From positions 1,922,001 through 1,986,000 of the forward strand of contig PYIU01000009.1 of assembly GCA_003415625.1 (NCBI GenBank): DNA of 64,000 nt, in the 5' to 3' direction. Shown here piece after piece: positions 43,894 through 57,526 of the stretch. Position 1 is the first letter of the stretch; the number at the start of each line of letters is the position of its first letter. The translations under genes were made by a program, and so were the position numbers. The notes under the pieces were generated by a model. That model was not told the origin of the DNA. It was given only the letters and a program-made list of their open reading frames with translations, and did no database searches. Source of the stretch: Aquanectria penicillioides. Taxonomy: Eukaryota > Ascomycota > Sordariomycetes > Hypocreales > Nectriaceae.

Positions 43894-46800
43894 ATGTTGC
43901 CTCTTCTCCAGATGCCCGCTCCTGCGGTGACGCCGCCGCCATCCAACATCGATGTTTTCGCTTCTTTTCCAAGCGATGACTCCCTACCCCTCAATAACCA
44001 TTACCGCCAAGACGTGTCATTTACACATCCGCGATCGTTTCCTATCCGAACTTCTCAACCACCGCGGCGACCTCCAGCTCCCCCAAGCTCACACTATCCA
44101 TCACATCCTGAGTACCACTTACGCCGAAAAACACCAAACGGTACCCTCGATGCTGGCTACGATGGATCGCCAACCCCCCTCTCCCATGGCCCACCGCCTT
44201 TAAAGCACTTCATTCTGCCTAGATCTGTGATTTCTACGGCGTTTCCCCCAGCGACACCATCACTCCATGGACATAATCTGGCAATGGGCCACATTCAATC
44301 GCCATCGCCCCTAATCCCGGCCTTGATGACAATGCTAGACACATTCAGTTGGAAACCGCGCCGTGGCCGATTGCTGGTGATATGGCTGTTCACCCCAGCA
44401 CATATCAAATGAACTCTCACAATCTAGCCTTCCCAGGCCGACATCATCAACCCAGAGGCTATCTCGACAGCACAGGCATGGTTCCTGGTCTTTATCAACC
44501 TCTTTTGAGAGCCAACGAATACAATGTTCGCGCCTTTTGTCCACCTCCAGTCGCTATGAATGATTCCTTACCCCTTGGGCAAATACCTATGCGTATCAAT
44601 GCAACAACTTGGAATCATGGAAACCTAATGCAGCAATGCAGGACAGGTCCATCGAGGCCGATGCAACAGGAGTTCGGATTGGGATCCCGTAAAATACTAC
44701 CTGAATACGTACAACGCCCGCCGTTTGAGAGTGTCATCGAACAGGAGATGTCGTTTAATCTTCCACACAGAACACATGTCAACCTAGAAACCCTTGGATC
44801 CGGCATGAGTAACATCCCGCAACACTCCAATTCCTCTGGATTTGGCTCTCAGCAAGGGTTTCGTGAAAAGGTGCTATTTCAGGCCCACAGGAGTTACATG
44901 GACCTCATCGCATATCTCCAGACTTCGAGAAGATCACAAACTGCGAAAACTAATTCAAATCTCGGCACTTCAACAAAGCTACTGGTATATCCTAAGCCGC
45001 CGAAGCCTATGCTGAAGGGTTTAGAGACAAATGAAGGGGGGGCTGTGGCGAGGTTCTTGGAGCGAGAGCGTGGGCGAAACTATGATGTTGGGGGCCACAC
45101 TTCATCTCGTCCCGTTGGGTCACTCAATAACACTTATTCGGGGGCCAAGGCATCGATTCTGGCTACAGCGAAGTCTTCACTCGAAATGTTGAACAGCCTA
45201 TGCGAACAGAGTGGGTGGAATTGGATTGACGGCATGTTACTTGCAGGTTGCCTGCATTATGGGATGGAACAATATGACGAGGCATTGGAATGGTTCTCGA
45301 GGATCGTTACTTTGGACTCGAGGTAAAGACTTACCCCAGGTGAACTGTCAAGTGGCTGTTCCATGGTGTCTGACTCTTTCGCAGTCACGTCGAGGCAATC
45401 ACAAACATGGCTGCCGCATTGTATTGCCTCAATCGCCAAGAAGAGGCCGAGCAGCATTGGATCAGAGCAGTGAAAATACAGCCGAGTTACTTGGAGGCCG
45501 TCGAACACCTCGTTGGACTTCTATACAAGCAACGGAGCAAAGAAGCTGTTGAGATCATCAACTACGTGCAGCAAGCGTTGAGATTAACGCCGCCTGGATC
45601 TATGCAATCAAACCGGTTATCCACCTGCAACCCAGCTCCTCAAGATGGCTATCTTGAGAATAGTACTGCTCACATTTTTCGAATTGCTGACTTGAAGCAG
45701 GTGCAGCACCACAGAGTTGCCACTCATCGAGATGATGCAGGGACTCCAGGTTTCGGATCGAGCGGATATGCCATCCCAGGAACAGAGAACGGACGGATCC
45801 TCGCTCTCATTCATGCTAAGGGAACCATGCTTTATAGCTTGAAAGAAGTGCGGGGTGCATCTGAGGCTTTCGAGGAAGCAGTTCTGATTAGTGTTGGACG
45901 CCAGGTGACTGGCATCCAAGACCTAGTACGTCGAATCCACATAGTGTTGTCCCCTGTGGATCGAGGTCCGGCTCTACATGGCCGAGTTGCACGCCCCCAA
46001 CGACCCTTATTACTCCCCCCCGAAAGAGCTCGACATACAGCGCATCTTGTCTTCGGTGGAACAGGAGATCTACCGGGTCTCCGGTATGTGGTTGAGGGCA
46101 GTACCAAGCGTGCCGCAGTACAAACAACCAGCAATTCTCTTCTTTCGCTTGCCAAGATATTTCAAGACGCTCTCTCAAGTGGTCATGCCACTCCGGACGC
46201 CCCTCGCCGCCCCTCTGGAGTAGAAGACATTTTAGCCCTGTACTATCTTTCATTGTCTCTGCAAGAAAGCCCTTCGACGGCGAATAATGTGGGGATCCTT
46301 CTCGCAGGGGTTCAACAATCTGCTCCAAATCCTCAATCCGGAGGCGTTGACACGTTCTCTCAGCCAAATATCCCTGGCATTATACCTGGAAGTGGCCTTT
46401 CCTTAGCCTTGGCGTACTATCATTATGGGTTGCGGTTGGATCCGAAGCATGTGCACTTGCACACAAACCTTGGAAGTTTACTGAAAGATATTGGTCAGCT
46501 GGATTTGGCTATCCAAATGTATGAACAAGCCGTTTCCTGCGATGGGACTTTCGATATCGCCTTAACCAACTTGGCAAACGCGGTGAAGGATAGAGGGCGT
46601 ATCAACGATGCTATCACTTATTACAAACGCGCAGTCAGTTCCAACCCAGACTTCGCTGAGGCTGTTTGTGGCCTGTCGACGGCCTTGAATTCTGTTTGCG
46701 ACTGGCGAAGTCGTGGCGGAGTCATACTTGAGTCGGGGAAGTATGATCGATGGCATGTCGACGACCGAGGTCTCTTGGTCGACGCGCAGTCATCAGGGCA

Positions 46801-48720
46801 TGAAAGCGGCCTCACAAATCGGGTTGTCAGAATTATTGGCAAGCAATTGAGTGAGGCGTCTCAATGGGGGTCTGGTATCCTCGAAGACAAGACCATTCTT
46901 ACACTCACTGAACAATTGCACATACATTGCTCAAATACTTTTCAACTTGAGCAATCCCTACGCAGATGGTCTGGCAAACCATGGGAAGGTTCCCGCGTTG
47001 TTCGCCTGGTGGAACGCGCCACTCGAGCCATGCAATGGAAATGGTACCACGACCGCCACACATCTCATTGTGAACAGGCCTCACAGTATTCTCGGCCTCG
47101 ATTACCTCCTAACCTGACCGTTCCATCAGCCCCGACTGTCCTACCATTCCACACCTTTACTTGTCCACTCTCGGCTAGGGATATTCGTGTTATCTCGCAG
47201 CGAAATGCCATACGAATATCATGTTCAACTCTTCGACTGCCATGGATTCCGGCAACAGTATTTCCACCCCCGCCCCCTCCTAGCCCTCAACTGAACGTGG
47301 GCTATGTGTCATCGGACTTCAATAATCACCCTTTGGCTCATTTGTAGGTTCCTAGTCATGGTTTCAAGACTCGACTTTGTAATGATTGACACATATGATA
47401 GAATGCAATCTGTATTTGGGCTCCACAATCCACGCAGAACTCGAGCTTTCTGCTACGCCACAACTGCAAGCGACAGGTCGATTCATCGCCAACAAATCGA
47501 ACGCGAGGCCCCAGTATTTCGTGATGTTAGCAACTGGCCATCGGATAAATTGGTGGAACAGATTATTCGAGATGAGATTCACATTCTAGTGAATCTAAAT
47601 GGCTATACCAGGGGCGCCCGAAATGAGATCTTTGCGGCCCGGCCGGCTCCCATACAGATGTCATTTATGGGATTTGCGGGGACTCTGGGTGCAGAATGGT
47701 GCGACTATATCCTCGCGGATAGCACAGCAGTGCCACGTGAGACGCTTCGTCCCTGGCGTGCCAATGTTGGGATAGAGGATGTGTTCCAAGACGATACAGA
47801 AGGCGACAGAGAGGATTGGATGTACTCCGAGAACATCATCTTTTGCCGGGATACCTTCTTTTGTTGCGACCATGCCCAGTCCTGCGAGGCAAGTGAACGG
47901 CAAGTAACATGGCAGGAAGAGCAGCATCGTAGGTGGATGATGCGGAAGGAACTGTTTCCAAGTCTCCCTGATGATGCCATCATTATGGGAAACTTCAACC
48001 AGCTGTACAAGGCGAGTGATCTTCGTACTTTCTTATTTGTAACTGGCATCGTCTTTCTTTGTTTGGTATGCTAACTGGACTCAGATCGAGCCCACAACAT
48101 TCAGATCCTGGTTACGAATATTGGCACAGGTTCCAAAAGCTATTCTCTGGCTCTTACGGTTTCCTGAACTCGGTGAGGTCAACCTCCGGCGCACTGCCAA
48201 GGCATGGGCAGGGACCGAAGTTGCCAGTCGTCTTGTCTTCACAGATGTCGCGCCTAAAAGCCAACATATTTCTCGCGCCCGTGTATGTGACCTTTTTCTC
48301 GACACACCTGAATGCAATGCACACACAACTGCAGCGGATGTTTTGTGGTCCAGCACGCCTCTGCTTACACTTCCTCGCTATCCCTACAAGATGTGTTCTC
48401 GTATGGCTGCATCAATTCTCCGGGGTGCGCTGCCCAAATCTCCCGCAGGGCAACGGGTGGCGAATGAGCTCATTGTGGGAAGTGAGATTGAATATGAACA
48501 GTGGGCCGTCCGACTTGCTGGCGGCCTTACATATAAGATTACAGGAGAAGGGTATGGAGAAGGACAAGGACGATTGGCCGAAATGAGGAAGTTACTGTGG
48601 GACGAGAAATGGAGATGTGGCCTTTTCAATACACGTCGATGGGTTAGCGACTTGGAGATGGCATATGAGGAAGCCTGGCGACGCTGGGTAGTAGGTGAGA
48701 GCGGAGACATCCATCTTTGA
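43894..48720 (+). CDS. TPR-containing O-linked GlcNAc transferase-like protein (GT41), five exons
   Basis: Family role: transfer of GlcNAc (or, for related GT41 enzymes, fucose) from a nucleotide sugar to Ser/Thr of intracellular proteins, with TPR repeats binding the acceptor. Proposed exons are 43894-44226, 44349-45322, 45385-47343, 47402-48011 and 48085-48720, giving 1503 residues. The N-terminal third is Pro/Ser-rich and disordered (contains LRRKTPNGTLDAGYDGSP). TPR units follow in the 45.1-45.6 kb and 46.4-46.7 kb regions (LHTNLGSLLKDIGQLDLAIQ, LANAVKDRGRINDAITYYKR). The catalytic half begins NVGYVSSDFNNHPLAHL and includes RPAPIQMSFMGFAGTLGAEW and LFLDTPECNAHTTAADVLW, the GT41 signature. 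Intron 4 uses a GC donor. The first intron is uncertain; without it the gene carries a frameshift. Confidence 0.88.
44227..44348 (+). other. Inferred intron 1 of the OGT-like gene, or site of a frameshift
   Basis: The frame open upstream (from 43894) and the frame open downstream (to 45322) differ and overlap at 44277-44412. GTGATT at 44227 with TTCAG ending at 44348 gives a 122-bp phase-0 intron that joins them. However, both overlapping frames look protein-like, so a one-base loss in the genome or assembly is also possible. Confidence 0.5.
48012..48084 (+). other. GC-AG intron in the OGT-like gene
   Basis: The junction reads AAG|GCGAGT ... GCTAACTGG ... CTCAG|ATC. Joining at 48011/48085 restores NFNQLYK-IEPTTFRSWL, the conserved family sequence. 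No GT donor in reach keeps the frame. The branch-like GCTAAC is 15 bp before the acceptor. Confidence 0.8.
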
Positions 48721-51700
48721 TATTGAAGCCGAAGCAGGATAGACCGGTGCGCCTAGGCTAATCAACTTTGTACGGCCTGCTTAGCTGGTTTGTTGGTGTA
48801 TCCATCGGCATGATAGGCTACTTAGAAGGGAGACGATGTAGTGGTACAAGGATGAACAGACGGGCAGGTCATAAGGGAGTTTCGGCGCTTATGGATTGGA
48901 ACCGCCAGTGTGAATGGGGTGGATGAGATCTTTGATTCATTACCTCCTTGCTTCGTCAATCACTTGGCTTTGATAATCTCCTCTCCCATGCAGAGAAGGA
49001 TGATAGAGATCTTCCATGTGTCTACAGAGCATGCCAGGTTGGGTGTTTGAAGCACTATACGATTTACAACATATTGGCTTAATATCTAGATATCTGGAAC
49101 GATTAGATAGGTAGGCAGGTACCTGACTAGGTACCTCTAGCATGGTCTCTCGAAGACCGGCATACGTACTCACTCTCACGCCATGCTGAGACGCTGGGAA
49201 AGTGAACGATTTCAAATCGCGGATAATTGCTTATCGGCCGTCTCCCTCGCCTGACCAGGCTGGCACCCAATCCACCTTTCAAGACAACTGACCAGGCTCA
49301 TCACACCCCACAGCTTTCCTGAGGAATTGACAGGCACGGGTATGGATGCGGACACGCCGTACATACAGCATTGCCTACATGGGTTGCTAGGTGCCCGATG
49401 TCCTTGACGCTCCCGGGATAGTTAGATGTGTCTTGGGCGAGGAGGCACCATCCATCGGTCAGAGCCAGCTGAGGTCGGAAGCAGGGGATGGCAGCCTAGG
49501 ATTGGACCACGCGGCCAACCCGCAACCGTGACCAGCATGGCCAGGGGAGCGAGCCAGCTGAGCTGAGCTGAAAAACCGTTGGCTGGCTCGCTTGGCCTGT
49601 CCGGGAAGGGTTTAGGGTCAGAGGGAGCCTGACGCCACAACGGTTTTTGCTTTTAGGGGCCGAGGTGTCCTGGGGTGATGGCTCCAATACCGCTGGGGCG
49701 GAAATGCGGACTATTGGCAGCAGCGTCATCTGGCTACCCGGCGATCCCAGTGGTTGACTCGTGTACTGGGAACAGGGGCGTGTCGTCCCCTGGAGGGAGA
49801 AGGGGAAATGATACGTGAAGTCAGTGAGCCAATCAGGCCGGGACTAAGGGAAGCAAAAAAGATGCATCGGTGGGCGCTGCTTGAGTGCTACCGATGATGT
49901 TCCTTTGCTTGAGCATGGGTGCTTCGACCACGAGTGGATGCATCCCCTCAGTGGCAACTCGGGCGTCAGTGTCGAACTTGGCCTCTGCTGCTTTTCGCCA
50001 ACATCCCAGGACCCAGTCCAACAGAAGAAGGTGCATGGGGATTTTACGTACCTGTACCTCCTCTTTGGATGAGAACACAAAGCTGCGCAACAGTATGCGC
50101 TGTGTGCATTATTTAACCTTCACCAAGCAACGACAGGTGAGACTCTGTAGGCCGGGTAGCACATCCGGCACATAACTCATCTGGTCTGTCTGCTTCCCTA
50201 TCCATTGTTCAACAGAGGAGACCCCAATCAGGCTGATGTTTGCAACAAATCTCCAGTGCAGTATTATTCTGCCCGCCTCTCGTTTGCCTCTTCTATTCGA
50301 CATGTCCGACACCCAGCCTCGTTTTTGGTTGGGTTGTGATCAAAAGTGAGTTACGTTGTCTCTCCAAACGTGAATAGGCCTGGTAACTATGCTACGTGTC
50401 GTCGATCGTATCTGGGTGCTACTAGCGAGAGCATTCCATCAGTGCAACTCGCATCCGGAACGGGGCTGTCCCAGGTTTGCCCAGAAAACATGCATATCAC
50501 GTCCTGATCCCAGCGGCCCTCTGGACTGAGGCAGAAACGTACGCACCTCCACCGATCCGAAGGAGCGCACGGCGATCCCAACCAGGTGGCTCATGCCAGC
50601 AGCCACCCGTTGACGATGATCGCCCTGCCTCGACCCCCGGCCCTGGCCCCCGACCCTGGCTAGCCTCTGCACTATGGCGCTGGCGCTGGCGACGATAGTA
50701 CCGGTGACTGTGACTGAGAGCCCGCAACGGGCGATAGCTGGGCTCCTCCACGATCCGCGATTGCCCACCCGCCCTAGCCATCGCCCCGTATAATGCCCAC
50801 CTGCTCTGCACCCTCCAACCAAACGCCAGGGCCCTGATTGTGGCTCCAGCTCAAGAGTCAAGAGCCGAAGACGGACGAAACTTGAAGCCATGCAAGAGTC
50901 AATCACTTGGCTCCCGCTTCGGACGGAGGGTCTGGCTAGCCCGGTTGTAGGCCGACGGGTTCACCGATGGCCACAAGGATGGACAGATTGAGCACAAGGG
51001 CAGCATGTGAGGCGTTCTTGACATGGAGCAGCTCAAACTTTGCTTCGTCGTTCATTGCCTGATGCGACTTGGAGTCGACGAGAGCAGCCAGAAAGGCTAG
51101 GGGAAGAGACTAGAGGCAACATAGATGCCAGACCTGAGTGAAGCGCTAGTCTGGTGGCTTGGTGGACGGCAAGGTCCGGCCAGAATGGACCGACAGGCAA
51201 GGACTCCACTACCACTCCACCCAATTCCGTCTAGCTGAGTGCCGGATTCGACGACGGAATTCCTCTCGCCCATACTCCTCCACCAGGCCAGCTGCCTCTC
51301 AACTTGTGTGAAGTGCCTGGACACTTGTGAATCCGGGGCAAGAGGGTTGGGTGATTGGCGGCTGGGGAAATGGATCAGAGTAGTTATTGGGTCCCGGAAA
51401 GGGAATTTCGTTTCCTGGCTCCTTGATGGCTTGGTTAAGCTAAGAATAAGTCTAGAAGTCAACACAGAACTTCCACTCAGGGACTGGCTAAGCAAGCCCA
51501 AGATGCTTGACTTGCAGACAGCCTTTCAATCAACCATTTATTTCTTCTCAACTCTCTTTTTTTTTGGGGGGGGGGGTTCTTTTCGGCCACCAAACAGATG
51601 TGCTGCTGATGTCGCCCTGGTAGGTTCCTTTACTTTTAGTTCATGTCCAAGATGTACTACGAGGCTCATTTCCTCATGATTTTCATGCCAGAGTCATGGC

Positions 51701-52712
51701 ACGCAAGTTGCTCTCCCGGGATACTAGCCTTACTGCATCACTGTATGACTGCATCCGGGCGCCGCTCGGGGCAAGCGTTGATGGAGCGCGTTGGCCCGGA
51801 CAAGGTGGGATAGCGACGCACGTCCCGAGCAAGGACTGAGCACGGGCTGGGAAAAGACTCTGGTCCAAGAAAAGGAGCCGTTTGTTACTAGATGTTGACG
51901 AAGGATGCAAGACGATGATGGATCGTCCTCAGCAGTGGAGGCCATCGCATATCCGGCGAACATGCCCACTGGTCATTCCTCATGAATCCAAACCAACGGG
52001 CGAATCAACTACCCACAATCACGCCCACTCAGCCTGTTACTGGCCTTTGAGCCGGACGCAGCCCAATACCGACCGCTCTGCCAACCTTGGTGCGCTACCA
52101 AGCCGCCTACATAGCCTTGGCTCGAAATCAGCACCCACCATGGAAACCCTCACAATTCTTTATCTCCACGCCCATATACTTTCACTCCCTGTTTTATTCA
52201 CCCCCCCCCCCCCCAAAACGCCGCTGCCCCATCCGACCCGCCCATCTATCTCAACAGCGGCATCCTGGTAGCAGATCGAGAAAGTTTGTCGTCGGGGTGG
52301 TTAAGTTGGTGCCTCACCCCCCATGTCACGACTTGCTTTTCCCCATACATTACGCTTCATGCCATAGACTGGCCCCATCAGCCCCATCTTGCCCTCACGG
52401 ATATTTCATCACCTCACCTCCCTCCCGCTTGACGGAGCGCTTTCTCTAGGAACTTCACTGTCAAAACCTGTCCGCAACTGATCGTGTCTGCAAACTTGTG
52501 AATAAGAGCTTGTCGTCAACACCTCTCGACTATTACATATCTTCCTCTAATTCAGCATTGTTCCCTGTCGCCTGCATACCTACCACCAACCTCCCAATCA
52601 TACTTTCAAAAGTCATCCATCTGCCTTCTATCCAGCCAAGAATCCTCCCGACCAAGTTCCACATTACATTCACCACTTGAGACCAGCCTGTCACTAGTGC
52701 TTCCCTCCAACC
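48721..52712. other. 4-kb intergenic region between the OGT-like gene and flbD
   Basis: No supportable gene. It includes a poly-T/poly-G junction at about 51558-51577 and a long C run (52200-52214) within a strongly C/T-rich stretch from about 52140 to 52470, as in long fungal leaders. A long upstream region suits a developmental regulator. GGTACCT occurs twice in 49118-49137. Confidence 0.5.
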
Positions 52713-53540
52713 ATGACTGCCCACAGAAGAGGCCCGTGGTCCAACGCCGAAGACTCCTATCTCATGCAATTAGTTCAAACACATGGACCTCTTAACTGGG
52801 TACGGATCGCACAGACTTTGGGGTCACGAACACCAAAACAATGTCGAGAGCGATATCACCAAAACTTGAAGCCGACACTGAACCACGACCCCATTACCCC
52901 CGAGGAAGGTGTGCAAATAGAACGCCTGGTGCACGAGATTGGAAAACGATGGGCTGAAATTGCCCGCCGGCTTCATGGAAGAAGTGACAACGCCGTCAAA
53001 AACTGGTGGAATGGAAGCCAGAATCGACGCAAAAGGCTGGACCGCCGTCGTGCAGTGCAAACCTATGACGAACACTACGGCCGAACTGCCCTCTCCATTT
53101 CAACACCAACCCTTCCCATTCCCAGGACACAATCGTCAACCCAACCCTCCCATGGCCACCGACATCCGATGCCCTGGGTGGAAGCACCTTTGCCATCGCC
53201 ATGCTCTTCCGAGTCCGCCGAGTCGGATTCGGGTTCCAACTATACCACATCACCAGGCCGACACACATTGGCGTTGCACGTGCCCGTAGAGCTGCCTCCG
53301 CTACGGACATCCGCAGTGCAACCATCCGGAGATCCCAAATTGCCGAGTCTGAGTTCTTTAGCCTCGCCCTCATTCGGAGATAGACACGAGGCCCAGCCTC
53401 GACTACCACCGCTAGTTCCTCAAACACAGCTCCCAACAGCACCGAATTCCCCTGCACAGCCGCAAATCCACCTGCGACAGCCGTCTCAGGTGCTTTCTGA
53501 CAAGGATGCTCGGATGAACGTTGCAGCTCTTCTGGGATGA
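52713..53540 (+). CDS. flbD: FlbD-type R2R3 Myb transcription factor (conidiation activator)
   Basis: In Aspergillus nidulans FlbD is a nuclear Myb protein that, with FlbB, activates brlA to start conidiation. The 275-codon frame is uninterrupted. Repeat R2 covers about residues 6-52 (GPWSNAEDSYLMQLVQTHG ... PKQCRERYHQNLKP) with its spaced Trp/aromatic residues. R3 covers about 58-106 (ITPEEGVQIERL ... GKRWAEIARRLHGRSDNAVK, then NWWNG). The Myb part is near-identical in pattern to known FlbD proteins. The rest is Pro/Ser-rich and low in order, and ends DARMNVAALLG. It is slightly shorter than the roughly 310 residues of A. nidulans FlbD. The ATG chosen is the first in frame and directly precedes the Myb domain. 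Confidence 0.93.
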   Translation: MTAHRRGPWSNAEDSYLMQLVQTHGPLNWVRIAQTLGSRTPKQCRERYHQNLKPTLNHDPITPEEGVQIERLVHEIGKRWAEIARRLHGRSDNAVKNWWNGSQNRRKRLDRRRAVQTYDEHYGRTALSISTPTLPIPRTQSSTQPSHGHRHPMPWVEAPLPSPCSSESAESDSGSNYTTSPGRHTLALHVPVELPPLRTSAVQPSGDPKLPSLSSLASPSFGDRHEAQPRLPPLVPQTQLPTAPNSPAQPQIHLRQPSQVLSDKDARMNVAALLG

Positions 53541-56500
53541 ATGAATGAGTGGACAGAGGCTGCCATCGGTCTCACTCAAAGGACGACAAGTTGGCGCCTG
53601 GCTACCATTCACACATGTCTAGTTCAAAGCTGCGCTTTGGGGAAGGGATTATCATCACGCTCAGGGGTCCAACTCTGATCATGGGTGATGATTGATGTCT
53701 CCCAAACACCTACCACCATCATGGGTCTACGGTGGTCTGCCCCTGTGGCTTTATCTATCTTCTTAAGCCCTCTCTATCTACGCGGGAAAGACGAAACAAT
53801 GGCACCGTTGGATGAAGTGCTGGACGCCTAAGATCATGCACTGAGGTCATCCTTGAGAACATCGATTCCTTGAAGGAAGGATGGCAAAGGCGAGTCAAGG
53901 GTTGAATAGAGATGGGGCCCTATATGAGGACATCAAATGCTTTGTAAATTATACGAAACACAGATCTGGGTTACATAGATTGGTACGGAAAATGTAACAT
54001 CTTGGGGGATATTTTACACGAATTAAATCAGGCCAAATGCTTAATACTACTACTTTTGTTACATTAAGTGAACGACCACACTCGATTACATGTAGCAATA
54101 TGAGCGCACAGGTCGTGGCTGGGGTTTGGGTGGTGTAGAGAATCATGAAAATCAAGAACCAGATCTCAAACAGTCCATAGTTCGGTGAGAGAATAGCGAT
54201 CTTTTCGTAGGGAGGCGTGGCGGAGGCAGAGGCTCTGCGCATTGGGCAGTTGAACCTGGAACCGCCAAATTGATCACCCTCCATCACCACCGGGAACAAG
54301 ACGCTGAGCGTCAGGGTCTGGGAACCAGGTACCCATATCCATGACTCTGTCCATCGTAACGGGTCCAATCAATTGCGGAGACCTAAGGTGGTTGTCTCTG
54401 ATAGTCTTCGGGGGGCTCATGACAGGAGGGCTGTCAGGTTTAGTGAAGGAGGGAGGCACCTTGGTTTTCGAAATCGAGTGGAAGACGCGAGCAAAAAACA
54501 ACGGTGGAAGCTACTGAGAAGTGGTAGCGCGAATTTACTTGCCGCTGACTGACAGGCGGCACGAGAGGCTAGCTTCCGGCGGTAGAGAGGTGGTCGACAT
54601 TCCGTATTCCCGGGCTCCCTCAATTCATCCTCTGGCCATTACTCATTCGATTGGAAGAATGCGGAGGAGGCGTTATTGTTATATGCGAGTTGTGATTGAT
54701 CGTAAAGGTTTGCGACGCACCACGACAGCTACCTTGCTAAGTGGGTAGTCCAAGCCTAACTTATCGCCTCACCCACATGAAGGTACAACCCTAGGGGGGA
54801 GGTGCTGTCCATGCTGCTGCTGGGGTAGTGTCTTACTTTGCTACTCCTTCCTTACTTTTCGCCTCACACTTTATCTACATAAGATGGCGTCAACACCCCC
54901 AATCATTTCCTTGACCAGCGGTCCAGGGTACCCTGCGCAGCACAACGGTGCCGCCTAGACCAAGGTACAGTGGGTTGAAGGGTGCTGAATGGACGGAAGC
55001 GTCGATGACGACTGGAATGTGGCAGATAGCCTCGAGGCTTTAGAGTCTTGTGTCCAGGCGGAAATCGATGGGGTTTGGCCGCTATTTCAGCGGATGGCAG
55101 TAGTCCAGACTGCCGTAGACTGCGGGTAGGCGACCCGCAAGGTTTGGAATTAGAATTGGCGTGGGGATTGTCGTTTTTTGCTTGATTCCCGTCACTGCTG
55201 GGCTATTGGGTTGCGTTTGATTTTCCGGTTCCGGAGTGGTGAATATAGAAGCAAGATTTGAGATGCGGATACTGATAAATGGCGATGATGTGGGGAGGGG
55301 CGATCAGCAAGAGGACGAGATATGCAGATGAAGAGGATTGGCGGGTTCTTCAGGATCGACGAGGATCTGCAAGCGGACGTGGACCGCATTGTCATATTCG
55401 ATCCAGGTGCCAAATCTCGATTGCCTACCTCCCTGAAGTATGCGACGCCTCCTTGTGCCCTGTTCCGTAATTCACAGTCTCCCCTTGTTCGGTGGTTGTG
55501 GCTTGTCTCACACTGCTTACCTCTAGTTCGGTACTCTCCAAAACTGGGGGTTGGCGCCGTGCAAGTCCAATGGCGCTCTTCCCCTTGGGCTTATTCCTGT
55601 GTGAGAGGAGAGCGGCGCGCGTCGCGGCTTGCTTGGCGCCTGGATGGTCAATAGATGCGTCGGGTTGAGGGCGTCCCGGGGAGAAGTGTTGGCGCCGCCG
55701 TTTATTGCCCTCGCCATCGGCCAATAACCCAAGCCAAGCTGGCTGACAGTGATCGAATCGCCCCCTCCCGGTCGCCCGTTTGGGTGGGCGGTTCGGGTCT
55801 AGTGTTCCTCTGCGTTCTTTTTCCGGCTATGTGACCTGAAGTTGGATTGGAACTAAGCTCAGCCCGAACTGAGGATACAGACGAAAACGAGAGAGAAATC
55901 CAGGGACTGGTACCCGGCACACCCTGTGGGATATTGTTTATGTGTCTGAACAAGAGGAGGGTGCTAGTCGGCAAGGGATGCCCAACTTTTCCCCAGGTTG
56001 CCCGCCTAGACACTCGTTGGCTGGTTGATCGATCGGCCGAAAATGGAAACGAGGGCTGGGCCGATATCTCGCCTTTCTGACACAGCGCATGACGGCCATC
56101 GTGCTCGCAAAGCACGACTGCAGCTTTGGTCAAGCAAAAGCCCCCTCCTTGGTTCCATCGTGGTTCCATCCATTCCAACCCGTTGGCGTGCGGGACGGCG
56201 GGCAAGGCGTACAATGGAGCTAACTTTTGGCTAGGCCACCATGCACACGCCAAAGCATCGACGTTGGGGCGGTCTTTGTCTGGGCTTCTCTCGCCCGCAC
56301 CTTGGCCCGATGCGATGGGCGACGATTTGGGGCTTTGGGACTTGGGGCTTGATCCAGAGCGGCGACACCTTCTTGTCAGTCACTCAGGGTACACCCCATT
56401 CGCCTATTCCTTCACCCTACTCATCTCTAAACCCCCACCCCCCTCATGAGAAATCGGCTAATCCCAATTCCCAATTCCATCCGTCGGCCACAGTCTATAG

Positions 56501-57526
56501 TCTGCCAGTCCGTCTCCCATCAGTCTTAGGATCCATTGTTCTCGTAAACCATGATCCATGCTGCTGGCCCGTCCTTCCATCCCGGCGATCACCTTGGCGG
56601 CCCAGGCGGCCTTGGCGGCATTCGTGCCCAGCGAGGCCACGCATCTCCATCTTCTGTGCAAGGCAAAGAAAGGTATGCATGCATTTTGTTGCCCTTGTTG
56701 AACAATTTCGGGTGCAGCGCAGTGTTTTGCTGATTTCGTACCGAGACTGGTGTCTGATACACAGTACCTGGTGCACCGCCCTGGCTCGAGTCAATCGTTG
56801 CCCTCGGGCTTATCGACGGTTGTCTACATACGTAGCCCCAACGCTTGGGACGGTGTAATGAGTCGCAGTCCTATTTCGCTTCCCAATCCCCTAGACAGAT
56901 TCTCGTGCCTCGACCTCTGACGCTACGGAGACCGTGAATACCATTCGGCTTGCAGCAGCCCAGTCGTGTGTATCACCTACTTTATGCCTGTCCCGAGAGT
57001 GGCATGGTACGTGTGCTAAACCTGTCATGTTTGCATCCTTCATAGTCCTCCATAGTGCTATAGGGTAGATGGCGGCGGGGCACTAGATGTTACTCTCAAA
57101 GAGCGTGCCAAGTGTAGCGTTGATTGGGTCCCCCATGAGGAAAACGGGGAGTGTGCATCGACGCCCCATGTCTCGAGGGAACAAGGCAATATCCCTATTG
57201 GGATACGAATACACACCTACATCGATTGGCCCACATAGGAGTTGAAAATCCAGAAACGCAAAACGGGGAAACAGGAGTAGGGGAGGGAAGGTACCAAAGG
57301 TAGTTTATCTGACTCGAGGGGGATCTGACACGGAGAGCACCTTCACTCATGCCCCAAAGGAAGGGTAAGAGTGTAAGCCCGCATCTACCAAGGGTGCTTA
57401 GTAATATTAAAAAAGGCGGAGGAGAAGAAATAAAATATAACAATAGACTGAAAGGAGAAAGGACCGTACCCGGTGGGCTAAATATGTAGCAGCGGTCGCG
57501 GGCTCCCTGAACTCAATTGATTCACC
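53541..57526. other. Gene-poor region downstream of flbD
   Basis: No convincing coding sequence on either strand. Open frames such as 53949-54368 (-) and 55702-56253 (-) lack domains, and their composition follows the local G+C. Pieces of mature non-coding transcript or long leaders cannot be excluded. Confidence 0.45.

Noticed and set aside
53949..54368. 139-codon frame on -
   Set aside because: Composition follows the local DNA; no domain, and no convincing start context.
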